From JAQBDA01 sp963709875 (lineage in GTDB: Bacteria > Chloroflexota > Anaerolineae > Anaerolineales > UBA4823): a stretch of DNA of 64,000 nucleotides. A program made the position numbers and the translations under genes. The notes under the pieces are model-generated. The model was given only the letters and a program-made list of their open reading frames with translations, ran no database searches and was not told the origin of the DNA. Positions within the stretch are counted from its first letter, which is position 1. Every line of letters starts with the position of its first letter. The stretch is from contig CAVPYB010000001.1 of assembly GCA_963709875.1 (NCBI GenBank), forward strand, positions 393,611 to 457,610. Reading direction: 5' to 3'. Shown in pieces: positions 1 through 8,409 of this stretch.

Positions 1-1851
1 GTCGTCAAAGGCCCGCCCGCCAACCGCCTCTTCGATGCCGATGGTTTGCCGACCCCGGCGGCGCTGGGTTTTGCCCGCAGCAAAGGGGTGCAGGTGAGCG
101 AGCTGCAGGTGCGCGAGATCGACGGCGGTCAGTACGCAGCCGCGGTCGTGCGCCAGGAAGGGCTGCCTGCCCCGCAGGTGCTGGCAGAGGCGCTACCGGG
201 ATTGATCGCCGGACTGCGCTTCGATAAATCCATGCGCTGGAACAGCAGTAATGTCTTCTTCTCGCGCCCGATCCGTTGGCTGTTAGCCCTGTATGGCGAC
301 CGGGCGCTGAGCTTCGAGTATGCGGGGATGCTCTCTGGGAACACCACCTACGGCCTGCGCACCCACCAGCCGCAGGAGATCCCTGTGGCTGACACAAGTG
401 CTTATTTCGCTGCCTTATCCGACCAGGGGATCATCCTGGATGTCGAACAGCGGCGGACCACCATCGCCGAGGGGTTGTCTGCGCTGGCAGCCCAGGTCGG
501 CGGGCAGGTCGCACCTGACTCTGCTCTATTAGAGGAGGTGACAAACCTGGTTGAAGCCCCTCGGCCTCTGCGCGGCTCATTTGATCCCTCGCACCTGGAG
601 CTGCCCGCAGACGTGCTGGTCTCTGTAATAAAAAAGCACCAGCGCTACTTCCCGGTGGAGGTGAATGGGAAATTGCTGCCCTATTTCATCGCCGTGCGCA
701 ATGGGGATGATCTGGGTCTGGATGTAGTCACAGAAGGCAACCAACACGTCATCCGGGCGCGCTTCGCAGACGCGGCGTACTTCGTGCGCGAGGACCTGAA
801 ACAGCCGCTGGAAGCCTACCTGGCGAAGCTGGATACGCTGACCTTCCAGACCGAGCTTGGCTCGATGTTGGATAAGGTGCACCGCTTGCAGGCGCTGGTG
901 GAGGAGGTTGCCCCCCTGCTGGGTCTGGATGCGGATGAGACCATCTACGCCCGCCGGGCGGCGGCGCTGTGCAAGGCCGACCTGGCGACCGACATGGTGG
1001 TCGAGATGACCTCCCTGCAAGGGGTCATCGGGCGTGAGTATGCCCTGCACTCTGGCGAGCCGCCGCAGGTCGCCCAGGCGATCTACGAGCACTACCTGCC
1101 GCGCTACTCCGGAGACAGCCTGCCGACCGGGCGGGCCGGCCTGCTGGTTGGGCTGGCAGACCGGCTGGACTCGCTGGCCGGTCTGTTCGCCGTCGGTCTG
1201 GCGCCCACCGGTAATAAGGATCCATTCGCCCAGCGGCGTGCCGCCCTGGGACTGGTGAGCAACCTGGTCGCCTGGGAGGTCGATTTCGACCTGCGCGCCG
1301 TGCTGGAAAAGGCTGCCGCACGGCTGCCCGTCCAGGCGAGTGCCGAGAGCCAGGCGGCAGTGCTGGCTTTCATCATCGAGCGCCTGCGCAACGTGCTGCT
1401 GGAGCAAGGCTGGCGCTACGACGTGGTGGATGCCGTGCTGGCTGCCCAGGGCTGGAACCCGGCTCGGGCTGCCCAGGCTGTGAAGCAGCTCTCGGCCTGG
1501 GTCTCCCGTTCAGACTGGCATGATATCCTGCCGGCCTATGCCCGCTGCGTGCGCATCACGCGTGACCTGGACCAACGATTTCCGCTATCGGCAGAGCATT
1601 TCGTAGAAGACGCCGAGAGGGCGCTTTACGCTGCCTTGCAGGAGAGCGAGAGCAGGGCGCGCCGCTCCGGCTCGGTGGACGACTTTTTGGAAGCCTTCCT
1701 ACCGCTTATCCCTGCCATCAACACCTTTTTCGACAATGTGCTGGTCATGGCGGAGGACGAGACCCTGCGCACCAACCGCCTGGCGCTGGTGCAGCGGGTG
1801 GCAGCCCTGGCGGACGGCGTGGCCGACATGAGCCGCTTAGAGGGGTTTTAA
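1..1851 (+). CDS. glyS: Glycine--tRNA ligase beta subunit (C-terminal part; start lies before the window)
   Basis: The frame is open from base 1 and begins inside the conserved KGPP...DG.PTPAALGFAR region, so the true start lies upstream. About 616 residues are visible, up to the canonical DMSRLEGF-like end. The beta subunit charges tRNA-Gly together with the alpha subunit (GlyQ). Landmarks seen are SMRWNSSNVFFSRPIRW, the KHQRYFPV segment, the HD-like middle part (YARRAAALCKADLATDMVVEM) and the anticodon-binding C-terminus (VLVMAEDETLRTNRLALV). Whether this is a separate GlyS or the back half of a GlyQS fusion cannot be told from the window. The reading frame is intact. Confidence 0.95.
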   Translation, partial: VVKGPPANRLFDADGLPTPAALGFARSKGVQVSELQVREIDGGQYAAAVVRQEGLPAPQVLAEALPGLIAGLRFDKSMRWNSSNVFFSRPIRWLLALYGDRALSFEYAGMLSGNTTYGLRTHQPQEIPVADTSAYFAALSDQGIILDVEQRRTTIAEGLSALAAQVGGQVAPDSALLEEVTNLVEAPRPLRGSFDPSHLELPADVLVSVIKKHQRYFPVEVNGKLLPYFIAVRNGDDLGLDVVTEGNQHVIRARFADAAYFVREDLKQPLEAYLAKLDTLTFQTELGSMLDKVHRLQALVEEVAPLLGLDADETIYARRAAALCKADLATDMVVEMTSLQGVIGREYALHSGEPPQVAQAIYEHYLPRYSGDSLPTGRAGLLVGLADRLDSLAGLFAVGLAPTGNKDPFAQRRAALGLVSNLVAWEVDFDLRAVLEKAAARLPVQASAESQAAVLAFIIERLRNVLLEQGWRYDVVDAVLAAQGWNPARAAQAVKQLSAWVSRSDWHDILPAYARCVRITRDLDQRFPLSAEHFVEDAERALYAALQESESRARRSGSVDDFLEAFLPLIPAINTFFDNVLVMAEDETLRTNRLALVQRVAALADGVADMSRLEGF

Positions 1852-1996
1852 TTGCATGATATTCATTCTCTCTCTAGCCAATAGCTGGGTCGAGCAGAAG
1901 GACGGAATATAAGGCAGCGTCACTGTCGATTATCGATGACAGCTAAAATAAATAAATCTCTTAAGATGATGCTGTGGGGGATATACACAATCTGCC

Positions 1997-2033
1997 TATA
2001 ACGCTTGACGTATGACGTTACGCGTTATACAAT
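1997..2033 (+). promoter_or_regulatory. higBA promoter with overlapping dyad operator
   Basis: A -35 box TTGACG (2005-2010) and a -10 box TACAAT (2028-2033) are 17 bp apart. They are embedded in a perfect 8-bp inverted repeat, TATAACGC (1997-2004) and GCGTTATA (2022-2029). The first nucleotide expected after this -10 falls on or next to the GTG start of higB, so the transcript is probably leaderless. A dyad over the promoter is the usual arrangement for autorepression by the HigA antitoxin. The boxes are seen; the regulation is inferred. Confidence 0.6.
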
Positions 2034-2040
2034 ACATAGT

Positions 2041-2322
2041 GTGATCCGTTCATTTCGCAGTAAAGAGACAGAGAAGGTCTACCGGAGATTGCGATCGCGT
2101 AGGCTTCCGCCAGAAGTGCAGCAAGTAGCTTTAAGGAAATTGCGTATGTTGAACAATGCGCTGGATTTGAATGATCTCAGAATTCCACCCGGCAATCGTC
2201 TGGAAAAGCTCAAAGGTGATCGTGAAGGTCAGCACAGCATACGGATAAACCAGCAATGGCGAATCTGTTTTGAGTGGAGAGATGGGGATGCCTACCAAGT
2301 GGAGATCGTGGAATATCATTAG
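2041..2322 (+). CDS. higB: HigB/RelE-family toxin (mRNA interferase)
   Basis: A 93-residue protein beginning VIRSFRSKETEKVYRR and ending WRDGDAYQVEIVEYH, the hallmark pattern of short HigB toxins (RelE/ParE fold, ribosome-dependent mRNA cleavage). The core includes the LRKLRML helix, the PPGNRLEKLKGDR loop and the QHSIRINQQWRICF beta sheet that carries the active-site basic residues. I chose the GTG at 2041 because the homologous N-terminus starts there. A TTG at 2005 is in frame but lies inside the -35 box. The stop overlaps the Shine-Dalgarno of higA, so the two genes are translated as a unit. Confidence 0.9.
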   Translation: MIRSFRSKETEKVYRRLRSRRLPPEVQQVALRKLRMLNNALDLNDLRIPPGNRLEKLKGDREGQHSIRINQQWRICFEWRDGDAYQVEIVEYH

Positions 2323-2333
2323 GAGAGACGGTT

Positions 2334-2636
2334 ATGAAAGACGAGAAGTTATCGCCTATACACCCGGGGGAAGTGCTGTTGGAAGAATTCCTTAAACCGA
2401 TGGGATTGAGTCAAAACCGTCTGGCGCTGGACATTGGTGTGCCGCCGCGGCGCATCAATGAGATCGTATTAGGCAAGCGGAGGGTTACCGCGGATACTGC
2501 TTTACGGCTATCTAAGTACTTTGGGACAAGTCCTCAATTCTGGATGGGCTTACAGACCGATTACGATCTAGATGTCACTGAAGACAAGTTGGGCGATCGT
2601 CTTAACCGTGAGGTGCGGGAATTCGCAGCACCATGA
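2334..2636 (+). CDS. higA: HigA-family antitoxin (XRE helix-turn-helix)
   Basis: A 100-residue protein with the typical HigA opening PIHPGEVLLEEFLKPMGLSQ and an XRE helix-turn-helix (LALDIGVPPRRINEIVLGKR), followed by the FWMGLQTDYDL segment shared by this family. It should neutralise HigB and repress the operon through the dyad at 1997-2029. The ATG at 2334 has AGGAGAG (2321-2327) at good spacing, overlapping the higB stop. The gene is intact. Confidence 0.9.
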   Translation: MKDEKLSPIHPGEVLLEEFLKPMGLSQNRLALDIGVPPRRINEIVLGKRRVTADTALRLSKYFGTSPQFWMGLQTDYDLDVTEDKLGDRLNREVREFAAP

Positions 2637-2654
2637 GGTTGGTCTTACGTTCCA

Positions 2655-2689
2655 CTACCCAGGGTTTTGAGGCATCTCCCTTTGGGTAG
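2655..2689 (+). terminator. Weak stem-loop after higBA
   Basis: CTACCCA (2655-2661) pairs with TGGGTAG (2683-2689), and inner GGG/CCC can extend the stem. There is no T-tract after it, so it is a possible rho-independent-like end of the higBA transcript at best. Confidence 0.3.
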
Positions 2690-2727
2690 CACGACCTTGT
2701 ACGCTATCCTCAAAGGAGCACTTGTAA

Positions 2728-3210
2728 ATGACATCTGAAGAACGCAACCGGAAAATCGAGTCCTATGGTACCGCTTACGACAGGCTGGTATCCGCTTTGG
2801 AAGGATTTCCACGAAAGATGTGGCAGTTCAGACCTGCGCCGGAGCGCTGGACGATCCACGAGATCATTGTCCATATCACCGACAGCGAAGCCAGCAGCGA
2901 TTTTCGCTGCCGCCTGCTTGCGGAACCCGGCAGCATGGTGCCTGGCTATGACGAGAGCAGGTGGGCGCGAGAATTGCGCTATCACGAGCAGAGCACCGAG
3001 GACGCCCTGGAACTGGTCAAGTGGCTGCGCCTGAAATCGTACACGCTGATCAAGGACCTGCCCGATGCGGTCTGGTCGCATACTGTCGAGCACACCGATA
3101 GCGGCTTGATGACGATGGACGATTGGCTGGATATGTTCGAGCGGCATATCCCCGAGCACATCCAGCAGATGCAGGCGGTTTATGATGATTGGTCGGGACA
3201 AAATTTGTAG
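2728..3210 (+). CDS. DinB-like domain protein (putative metal-dependent hydrolase fold)
   Basis: A 160-residue protein with DinB/YfiT-type four-helix features: an N-terminal helix, then WTIHEIIVHITDSEASSDFR with the first metal-ligand histidine, and a C-terminal RHIPEHIQQM helix with two further histidines at the spacing seen in DinB_2 domains. Family members are bacillithiol- or metal-dependent transferases or have no known activity, so a substrate cannot be named. ATG 2728 is preceded by AAAGGAG at 2711-2717. It stands alone between higBA and the nitrobindin gene. The fold is fairly sure, the function unknown. Confidence 0.75.
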   Translation: MTSEERNRKIESYGTAYDRLVSALEGFPRKMWQFRPAPERWTIHEIIVHITDSEASSDFRCRLLAEPGSMVPGYDESRWARELRYHEQSTEDALELVKWLRLKSYTLIKDLPDAVWSHTVEHTDSGLMTMDDWLDMFERHIPEHIQQMQAVYDDWSGQNL

Positions 3211-3365
3211 GTAGCTGACTACTACTATTATGGGATTTGTATCGCACACAATATGAAGAAGCCAGGCAGTTAGAGAAAATCAAGCCATACGCGGGTACTG
3301 CTGGTTCCGAAGGGTGATAGACCGATGGAGGACTGAAGAAATTGAGCCTGAAAGGTGAAACAATT

Positions 3366-3854
3366 ATGGAGATTCTGGCACCTCTCCTGGGCGTTTGGCA
3401 GGGAGGCGGTCATGGCGAGTACCCCACCATCGCTGACTTCCACTATACCGAGACCCTTCGCTTCCGGCGCCAGGCCGGTGTGGATTATCTCACCTACGAA
3501 CAGAGCACCGAGCTGGTCGACGCACAGGGGGAACTGATCCGCAAGAGCCACTGGGAAGCCGGGGTGCTGCAGCCCCTGGATGACGGAGGCATCGAGCTGG
3601 CCTGCGTCCAGGGCGGCGGTAGGGTGGAGGTGCTGCGTGGGAGGATTATCAAGGGGGAATCCTCCTCTAGTAGCTTATCCTTGCACTTCCATAGCGAGCT
3701 GGTCGGCAACGATGAGCGCGTGAGGAGCACCAGCCGGGAATGGTACTTTGAGGGGGAGCAGTTCAGGTACGTGATGAAGATGGCCGCCGTCGGGGTTGAC
3801 GAGCCGGTATTGCACGTTGAAGCCAGCCTGCACAAACAGTCAGCGGCTTCATAG
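3366..3854 (+). CDS. Nitrobindin / THAP4-type heme-binding protein
   Basis: A 162-residue protein that opens with LLGVWQGGGHGEYPTI, the signature of the nitrobindin (FABP-like, DUF1794) family, and ends with EPVLHVEASLHK, where the proximal heme-ligand histidine sits in this family. Nitrobindins bind ferric heme in a ten-stranded barrel and are linked to nitric oxide or peroxynitrite chemistry. The ATG at 3366 is chosen over the in-frame TTG at 3342 because AAGGTGA (3352-3358) is well spaced from it and the family N-terminus begins there. It is not obviously in an operon. Confidence 0.85.
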   Translation: MEILAPLLGVWQGGGHGEYPTIADFHYTETLRFRRQAGVDYLTYEQSTELVDAQGELIRKSHWEAGVLQPLDDGGIELACVQGGGRVEVLRGRIIKGESSSSSLSLHFHSELVGNDERVRSTSREWYFEGEQFRYVMKMAAVGVDEPVLHVEASLHKQSAAS

Positions 3855-3889
3855 GCTGATACAATGAGCGCCTCTCGAGCAGGTGGGAG

Positions 3890-4777
3890 ATGAAAATCAC
3901 CCGCGCCGGCTGGGAGTCGCTCCAGTATCGCGGCTATGTCATCGGCGGTTTACTGGGGGTGCTTGCCGTCACAGTCGCCACAGTCGTGCTCTTCGACCCG
4001 CAGGGCAGGACAATGCTGCCGGTATACACAGGCGGCGCCTGTGCGACTATTTACCTGCTCGGCTTCCTGGCAAACTGGTGGGTGCAGTTGCTGTTGGCAG
4101 GATACGTGGATGCAGAGCGCATCCCGGAGGGAGCGAGGGGCGTTGCGCCGGATATCTCCGCCCTGAAGAGCTGGACTACGTTGTTCGAGGCGATGGCGTT
4201 GTGGGGCGGCAATCCTGAAGCGTTGATCGCGGAACGCCGCCGGGCGCGCCGACCACTGCTGGAATGGTTCGCCTGGGCTACGGCACTGGCGCTGTTCCCG
4301 CTGGTGAGCGTGTGGCTCTACCTTTTCGGAGTTCTCTCGCAGGCAGCCTTCTTAACCTATATCCGGCCTGCCATCGTCATCCTGGCTGTCCTGATGGTGG
4401 TGCGCACTTATTTCCTACTGCGGGGGGTCAGGCGGGATGACCAGGGAGCCAGCTATGCGCCGCTGGGCTTGAGCCAGGTTGAATTTCCGCGGCCAGATAC
4501 TGCGCCCAAGGTGCTAGCGGGTATGCGTCATGATCACCTCGTGCGCATCACGGTGGACGGGAGTCATTGCACCACGCAGGTGCATGGAAGCGTGCCGGTC
4601 TTCATTGTGGATGCAGTGGATGGCAAGTTCGTTCTGGCTGAAGATCTGCCAGAAGAAGCACACTCGGTGCTGAAGGGGCTGCGCAAGGCGAAGCGCTGGG
4701 TGGGGGTGACACTCGCCGGAACACCGGAGGGCGTGACCGTGGATCGCCAAGCGCGGCGTGAATCTATGGCTTTATGA
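3890..4777 (+). CDS. Hypothetical four-helix membrane protein with C-terminal soluble domain
   Basis: A 295-residue protein not recognised as a known family. There are two hydrophobic segments near residues 17-35 and 47-72, a charged cytoplasmic stretch (ALIAERRRARRPLLEWF), and two more segments near 125-145 and 155-175. A soluble C-terminal domain of about 110 residues follows, with regular beta-rich sequence (VRITVDGSHCTTQVHGSVPVF). It begins 35 bp after the nitrobindin gene on the same strand and could be co-transcribed with it. No catalytic motif is visible. Confidence 0.65.
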   Translation: MKITRAGWESLQYRGYVIGGLLGVLAVTVATVVLFDPQGRTMLPVYTGGACATIYLLGFLANWWVQLLLAGYVDAERIPEGARGVAPDISALKSWTTLFEAMALWGGNPEALIAERRRARRPLLEWFAWATALALFPLVSVWLYLFGVLSQAAFLTYIRPAIVILAVLMVVRTYFLLRGVRRDDQGASYAPLGLSQVEFPRPDTAPKVLAGMRHDHLVRITVDGSHCTTQVHGSVPVFIVDAVDGKFVLAEDLPEEAHSVLKGLRKAKRWVGVTLAGTPEGVTVDRQARRESMAL

Positions 4778-4891
4778 CCTGTGGCTGGCGGAGCGGATGC
4801 TGGAGCAGAGCCAGCCTGTATAATGAAGGTTCTGGCGGGCAGTGCGGCGGCAGCAAAATGGTGAAGAAGTAGATTATCTGAGGATGCAATC

Positions 4892-5728
4892 ATGGGATCA
4901 GGAAAACTGCACCGTCTCTCGGCGTTCACTTCGACCCCCGAGGGCGGCAACCCGGCCGGCGTATGGATCGGGGATGAGCTGCCAGACGCGCAGACCATGC
5001 AGCGCATTGCCGCCGAGGTGGGCTATTCGGAGACTGCCTTCATCGCACCAACGACTGGATTCGAGCGCCTCGTGCGCTATTACAGCCCTGAGGTCGAAGT
5101 CTCGTTCTGCGGGCATGCCACGATCGCGACCGGGGTTGTGCTTGCAGAAGAAGGCGGCGATGGCGTTTACCGTCTGTCAACCGCCATCGGCGTGGTGCCC
5201 GTCGCCGTTCGCTCGCACCACGGTCAGCGAGAGGCCTCGCTCACCTCGGTCGAGCCTGAGCACACCGCCCCATCCGAAACCTTCATTACCGATGCCCTCT
5301 CTGCGCTGGGGTGGAGTAGAGCCGACCTGGACCCATCCATACCCCCCGCCAAAGCCTACGCTGGTGCCTGGCACCTTGTCCTGGCGGCAGCACGACAGGA
5401 GCGTCTCGCCGAGCTGGACTATGATTTCGCTGGGTTGAAAGCCGTCATGCAGCGCGAGGGAGTCACTACCCTGCAGCTCATCTGGCGTGAGAGCGAGGCG
5501 GTGTTCCACTCCCGCAACCCGTTCCCAGTCGGTGGTGTCGTCGAGGACCCGGCTACCGGCGCGGCGGCTGCTGCTTTGGGAGGCTACATGCGGGGTGCCG
5601 GGCTGATCACCCCACCGGCGACCATTACCATCCGCCAGGGTGAGGCGATGGGCCGTCCGAGCCGGCTGGTTGTCGAAATACCCCCCTCAGGAGGTATTAT
5701 CGTCAGCGGGACGGCGGTGCGCATCTGA
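4892..5728 (+). CDS. PhzF-family isomerase/epimerase
   Basis: A 278-residue protein with the complete PhzF pattern: AFTSTPEGGNPAGVW near the start, GYSETAF containing the conserved glutamate used as acid/base, RYYSPEVEVSFCGHATIA, and DPATGAAAAALGGY in the C-terminal half. The fold is two diaminopimelate-epimerase-like halves. Phenazine synthesis itself is not implied, because no other phz gene is nearby and most bacterial PhzF-like proteins act on unknown substrates. It is intact and of normal length. Confidence 0.9.
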   Translation: MGSGKLHRLSAFTSTPEGGNPAGVWIGDELPDAQTMQRIAAEVGYSETAFIAPTTGFERLVRYYSPEVEVSFCGHATIATGVVLAEEGGDGVYRLSTAIGVVPVAVRSHHGQREASLTSVEPEHTAPSETFITDALSALGWSRADLDPSIPPAKAYAGAWHLVLAAARQERLAELDYDFAGLKAVMQREGVTTLQLIWRESEAVFHSRNPFPVGGVVEDPATGAAAAALGGYMRGAGLITPPATITIRQGEAMGRPSRLVVEIPPSGGIIVSGTAVRI

Positions 5729-5759
5729 CGGCTCGCCACCCAAGGAGTTTGGTGAGAGT

Positions 5760-6722
5760 ATGCAGAAGTTCCTCCCTTTATTTCTCAAACTGATCGGTTG
5801 TGTGTTGCTGCTCATCGGCCTCGTCGCTGCTTATTACGGCCCGCTGGAGATCTACGTCTTCCACCTGTTCTCTGAAGGCGGTCGCTTTCACTATGAGGGA
5901 TTTGGGGTCGGGTCTCTCTGGTTTGCTTACCTGGTAGTGCAGAATATCGGCTACTACATCGTCGCCGCCCTCTGCATCCCGGTGGGGATCGGACATTTAA
6001 GGCAGCACCGCTGGGCGTTAACCCTTGCACAGCTTTATAGCTGGTATTGGCTGGGGGCTGGCATCCTGCTGGCGGTCAACCTGCTCCTGCTTATCCCCGG
6101 GGCGTCGAGGCTTGATCTCGGTCAGGATGTCCTACTCGTGCGCATGGGTATCGTTGGCCTGGCTGCGTTGATCTTCCTGATCTTGCTGCCCGTTCTGGCA
6201 CTGTGGTTCTACAGGAGCGAAGCGGTCAGGTCAGCATTCGAATCGCACGATCCGAAAACTTACTGGACGGAGAGATATCCTTTTCCGCTGCTGGCTCTGC
6301 TGCTGCTCTTTGCGATCATGATCATTGTGCTGCACCTGGCATACTTCTTTCAAGGCGCTTTTCCACTGTTCGGGCAGATCGTGCTAGGGCGCCCGTCAGC
6401 GTATATCCTCTCCTTGTGCGTCCTGGTGCTGGGCATTCTGATGTATGGAGTTATCCGCTTGAAAACTTGGGCGTGGTGGGGTTCGCTGGCGACAATCTCC
6501 TTGCTGCTGGTCTCGTCTGTGATGTCTTTCGGCAGGCACGGCTTCTACGATATCATCCTGATGATGAGCCTGCCGGCATACGAAATGGAGCTGCTGGATG
6601 GGTTGGTGCTGCTGGGTGGTTATAACCTGGTGGGACTGGTCGCCCCACCGTTAATGCTTGCACTGGTGTTGTTGGTTTATTCCAGAAGATATTTTATAGG
6701 ATTTTCTCTCTCTGACGGATGA
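5760..6722 (+). CDS. Hypothetical polytopic membrane protein
   Basis: A 320-residue, very hydrophobic protein with about eight predicted membrane segments, for example LIGCVLLLIGLVAAYYG, FAYLVVQNIGYYIVAALCI, LLALLLLFAIMIIVLHLAYF and YILSLCVLVLGILMYGVI. The ATG at 5760 lies 31 bp after the phzF-like gene and is preceded by AAGGAG at 5742-5747. No family could be assigned and no polar catalytic motif stands out. The last residues run into the frame-disrupted HTH gene that follows. Confidence 0.7.
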   Translation: MQKFLPLFLKLIGCVLLLIGLVAAYYGPLEIYVFHLFSEGGRFHYEGFGVGSLWFAYLVVQNIGYYIVAALCIPVGIGHLRQHRWALTLAQLYSWYWLGAGILLAVNLLLLIPGASRLDLGQDVLLVRMGIVGLAALIFLILLPVLALWFYRSEAVRSAFESHDPKTYWTERYPFPLLALLLLFAIMIIVLHLAYFFQGAFPLFGQIVLGRPSAYILSLCVLVLGILMYGVIRLKTWAWWGSLATISLLLVSSVMSFGRHGFYDIILMMSLPAYEMELLDGLVLLGGYNLVGLVAPPLMLALVLLVYSRRYFIGFSLSDG

Positions 6723-6970
6723 TGAGCTGGAGTATATTGAGATTAAACTTGCTCTAAGTCAGAAGGTGCGAGATATAAGGACACGCCGGAAGTTTAACTC
6801 AGAAAGAAACCGCTGAGCTGATCGGATCAAGCCAATCGCGGGTAGCGAAGATGGAGGCTGGAGATCCTTCGGTGTCTATTGATCTTCAGGTGAAATCATT
6901 GCTGGCGCTCGGGGTAACACGAAAAGAATTAGGAGAGACTATCGAAGCTGCTAAATCGATCTCGACCTGA
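6718..6970 (+). pseudogene. XRE-family HTH regulator/antitoxin remnant, frameshifted
   Basis: One frame from about 6718 reads DDELEYIEIKLALSQKVRD then IRTRRK. After one surplus T in the run near 6794, another frame continues as LTQKETAELIGSSQSRVAKM and EAGDPSVSIDLQVKSLLALG, ending at TGA 6968-6970. Together this is a normal XRE helix-turn-helix of the kind paired with RelE-type toxins. No ATG, GTG or TTG start is found in the first frame before an upstream stop, and no toxin gene is adjacent. It may be a true remnant, or a gene broken by a sequencing indel. Confidence 0.7.
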
Positions 6971-6985
6971 CAGCAGCTTCACTCT

Positions 6986-8311
6986 CTACTGGAATCCCTC
7001 GATATATTCCCGGATTGCCGGCACCGCGGTCAGCCGCTCGTAGAAGAAGTTGTTGACTACGTTGATCACCTCCGCCCGGGCGGCCTCAGCTTCCATGCTC
7101 AGCTCCTCGTTGGTCTGCTGACGGGTCAGGGCGTCTCTCAGGCGCAGCAGGCGGCGCACGATCTCGCTCTCCTGCTCGCCCTCCAGAATATCCACCACCG
7201 CCAGGATCAGCCGGTCGTTCTGCGCCAGCATCTCATCTGCCGTGATGGGAGATTCCGGGTTGCAGCAGTCGTCGATGGTGCGGATCAACGACCAGACCTG
7301 GTACAGCATGGTGGAAGGCTCGTCGAACAGCTCGCGGATGAAGGCTGCGTCCTCGTAGCTCCCGGTCAGCCGGAAGATATTGTACATGCGCTTGGCAGCC
7401 TTGCCGTAGTTCACGTCCTTGGTCAGGTATTTGTTTACTTCTTTCTCCAGCTGACCGACGTAGCTGTCCAGCGCGTCCGTCGAGACATGCCGCACCAGTT
7501 TGGAGAAGATGGGGATCGACTCGGCCTCCAGATAGACTTCCTGGAAATATGGGTCCATGAAACCGTCCAAGGGGGTGATGGTGCCGTCGGGGGCCTCCCA
7601 GGTGACGTCCAGCATATTGCTGGCGTTGGCGAGCTGGCCGCGCACCGGGTCGGCGATCACCCAATCCAGCTTGCACCAGCCGGGGTTATCGGCGACCTGC
7701 AGCCAGTCGATGACCCCCGTAGAGCCGTCCGGCAGCGAGACCGGGAACTGCCCGGCACGCACTTCGGCGGCGCTCCACGAGATCGGGGAACCGGCCGGGA
7801 TCGCCTGCTTTTCACGGACCACATCATAGGGATAGGAACCAAATTTAACCTCGATAAGCTGGTAGCTCGGCCCGCGTTCGGTGTCCAGCGCCTTCTGGCG
7901 GATCAGCTCAGCCAGGATGCGGCAGGCGCCCTCGCGGCTGTCGGCGCGAATATTGACGCGCTCGAAATAGTCTGCGTCCCCGGGGAAGCTCTGGATCTTC
8001 GATTGCGCCGCCGAGCCGGAGAGCGCCAGGGCGGTCTCGACCACCCCCGGTTGGTCCTGGAATTCAACCAACCGCCCGATCTCCCGGAAGTGCTCCAGGT
8101 CTACCGGGTCGAAGTCCAACATGCTGACCTTATGCCCGAAAACGCCGGTCTTCTCGTCGATATCGATCTCGGGGTCGCCGGCTTTGATTGCCGCGATGGC
8201 AGCCAGCCACTGCAGGGCTTCCTCTTCGTCCATCTCGATGCCCAGGCGTTCGGCGGACTCGATGATATGTCGCAGATCGGCAGCCGGGGTCGGTTTACGC
8301 TCGTCGTTCAT
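6986..8311 (-). CDS. Conserved hypothetical protein, possible nucleotidyltransferase-like
   Basis: A 441-residue soluble protein, intact. The only motif I can point to is LSGSAAQSKIQSFPGDADYF (about residues 96-115). It fits the GS-x(9-13)-D-x-D pattern of polymerase-beta-type nucleotidyltransferases, and the following lines (SYQLIEVKFGSYPYDV) could supply the third acidic residue. The C-terminal half is helical and acidic. A large helical cap after an NTase core is common, but the assignment is inference. It reads towards the preceding plus-strand genes and away from the exonuclease gene, about 100 bp upstream of it and on the same strand. Confidence 0.6.
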   Translation of the reverse strand: MNDERKPTPAADLRHIIESAERLGIEMDEEEALQWLAAIAAIKAGDPEIDIDEKTGVFGHKVSMLDFDPVDLEHFREIGRLVEFQDQPGVVETALALSGSAAQSKIQSFPGDADYFERVNIRADSREGACRILAELIRQKALDTERGPSYQLIEVKFGSYPYDVVREKQAIPAGSPISWSAAEVRAGQFPVSLPDGSTGVIDWLQVADNPGWCKLDWVIADPVRGQLANASNMLDVTWEAPDGTITPLDGFMDPYFQEVYLEAESIPIFSKLVRHVSTDALDSYVGQLEKEVNKYLTKDVNYGKAAKRMYNIFRLTGSYEDAAFIRELFDEPSTMLYQVWSLIRTIDDCCNPESPITADEMLAQNDRLILAVVDILEGEQESEIVRRLLRLRDALTRQQTNEELSMEAEAARAEVINVVNNFFYERLTAVPAIREYIEGFQ

Positions 8312-8409
8312 GGGTCCCTCCTTATATTAGCGAGCCTCGGGCTCGCAAGCTGCGCAGGTCTGCCCGTTCGGATAGGTCGGCCGGATTCCCTCTTGCCGCC
8401 ATCAGCCGG

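Noticed and set aside
577..1407. Long open frame on the minus strand within glyS
   Set aside because: It is a shadow of a high-GC coding region. The plus strand encodes an unmistakable GlyS.
4892..5728. Phenazine biosynthesis cluster
   Set aside because: A lone PhzF-like gene without phzA-G partners does not indicate phenazine production.
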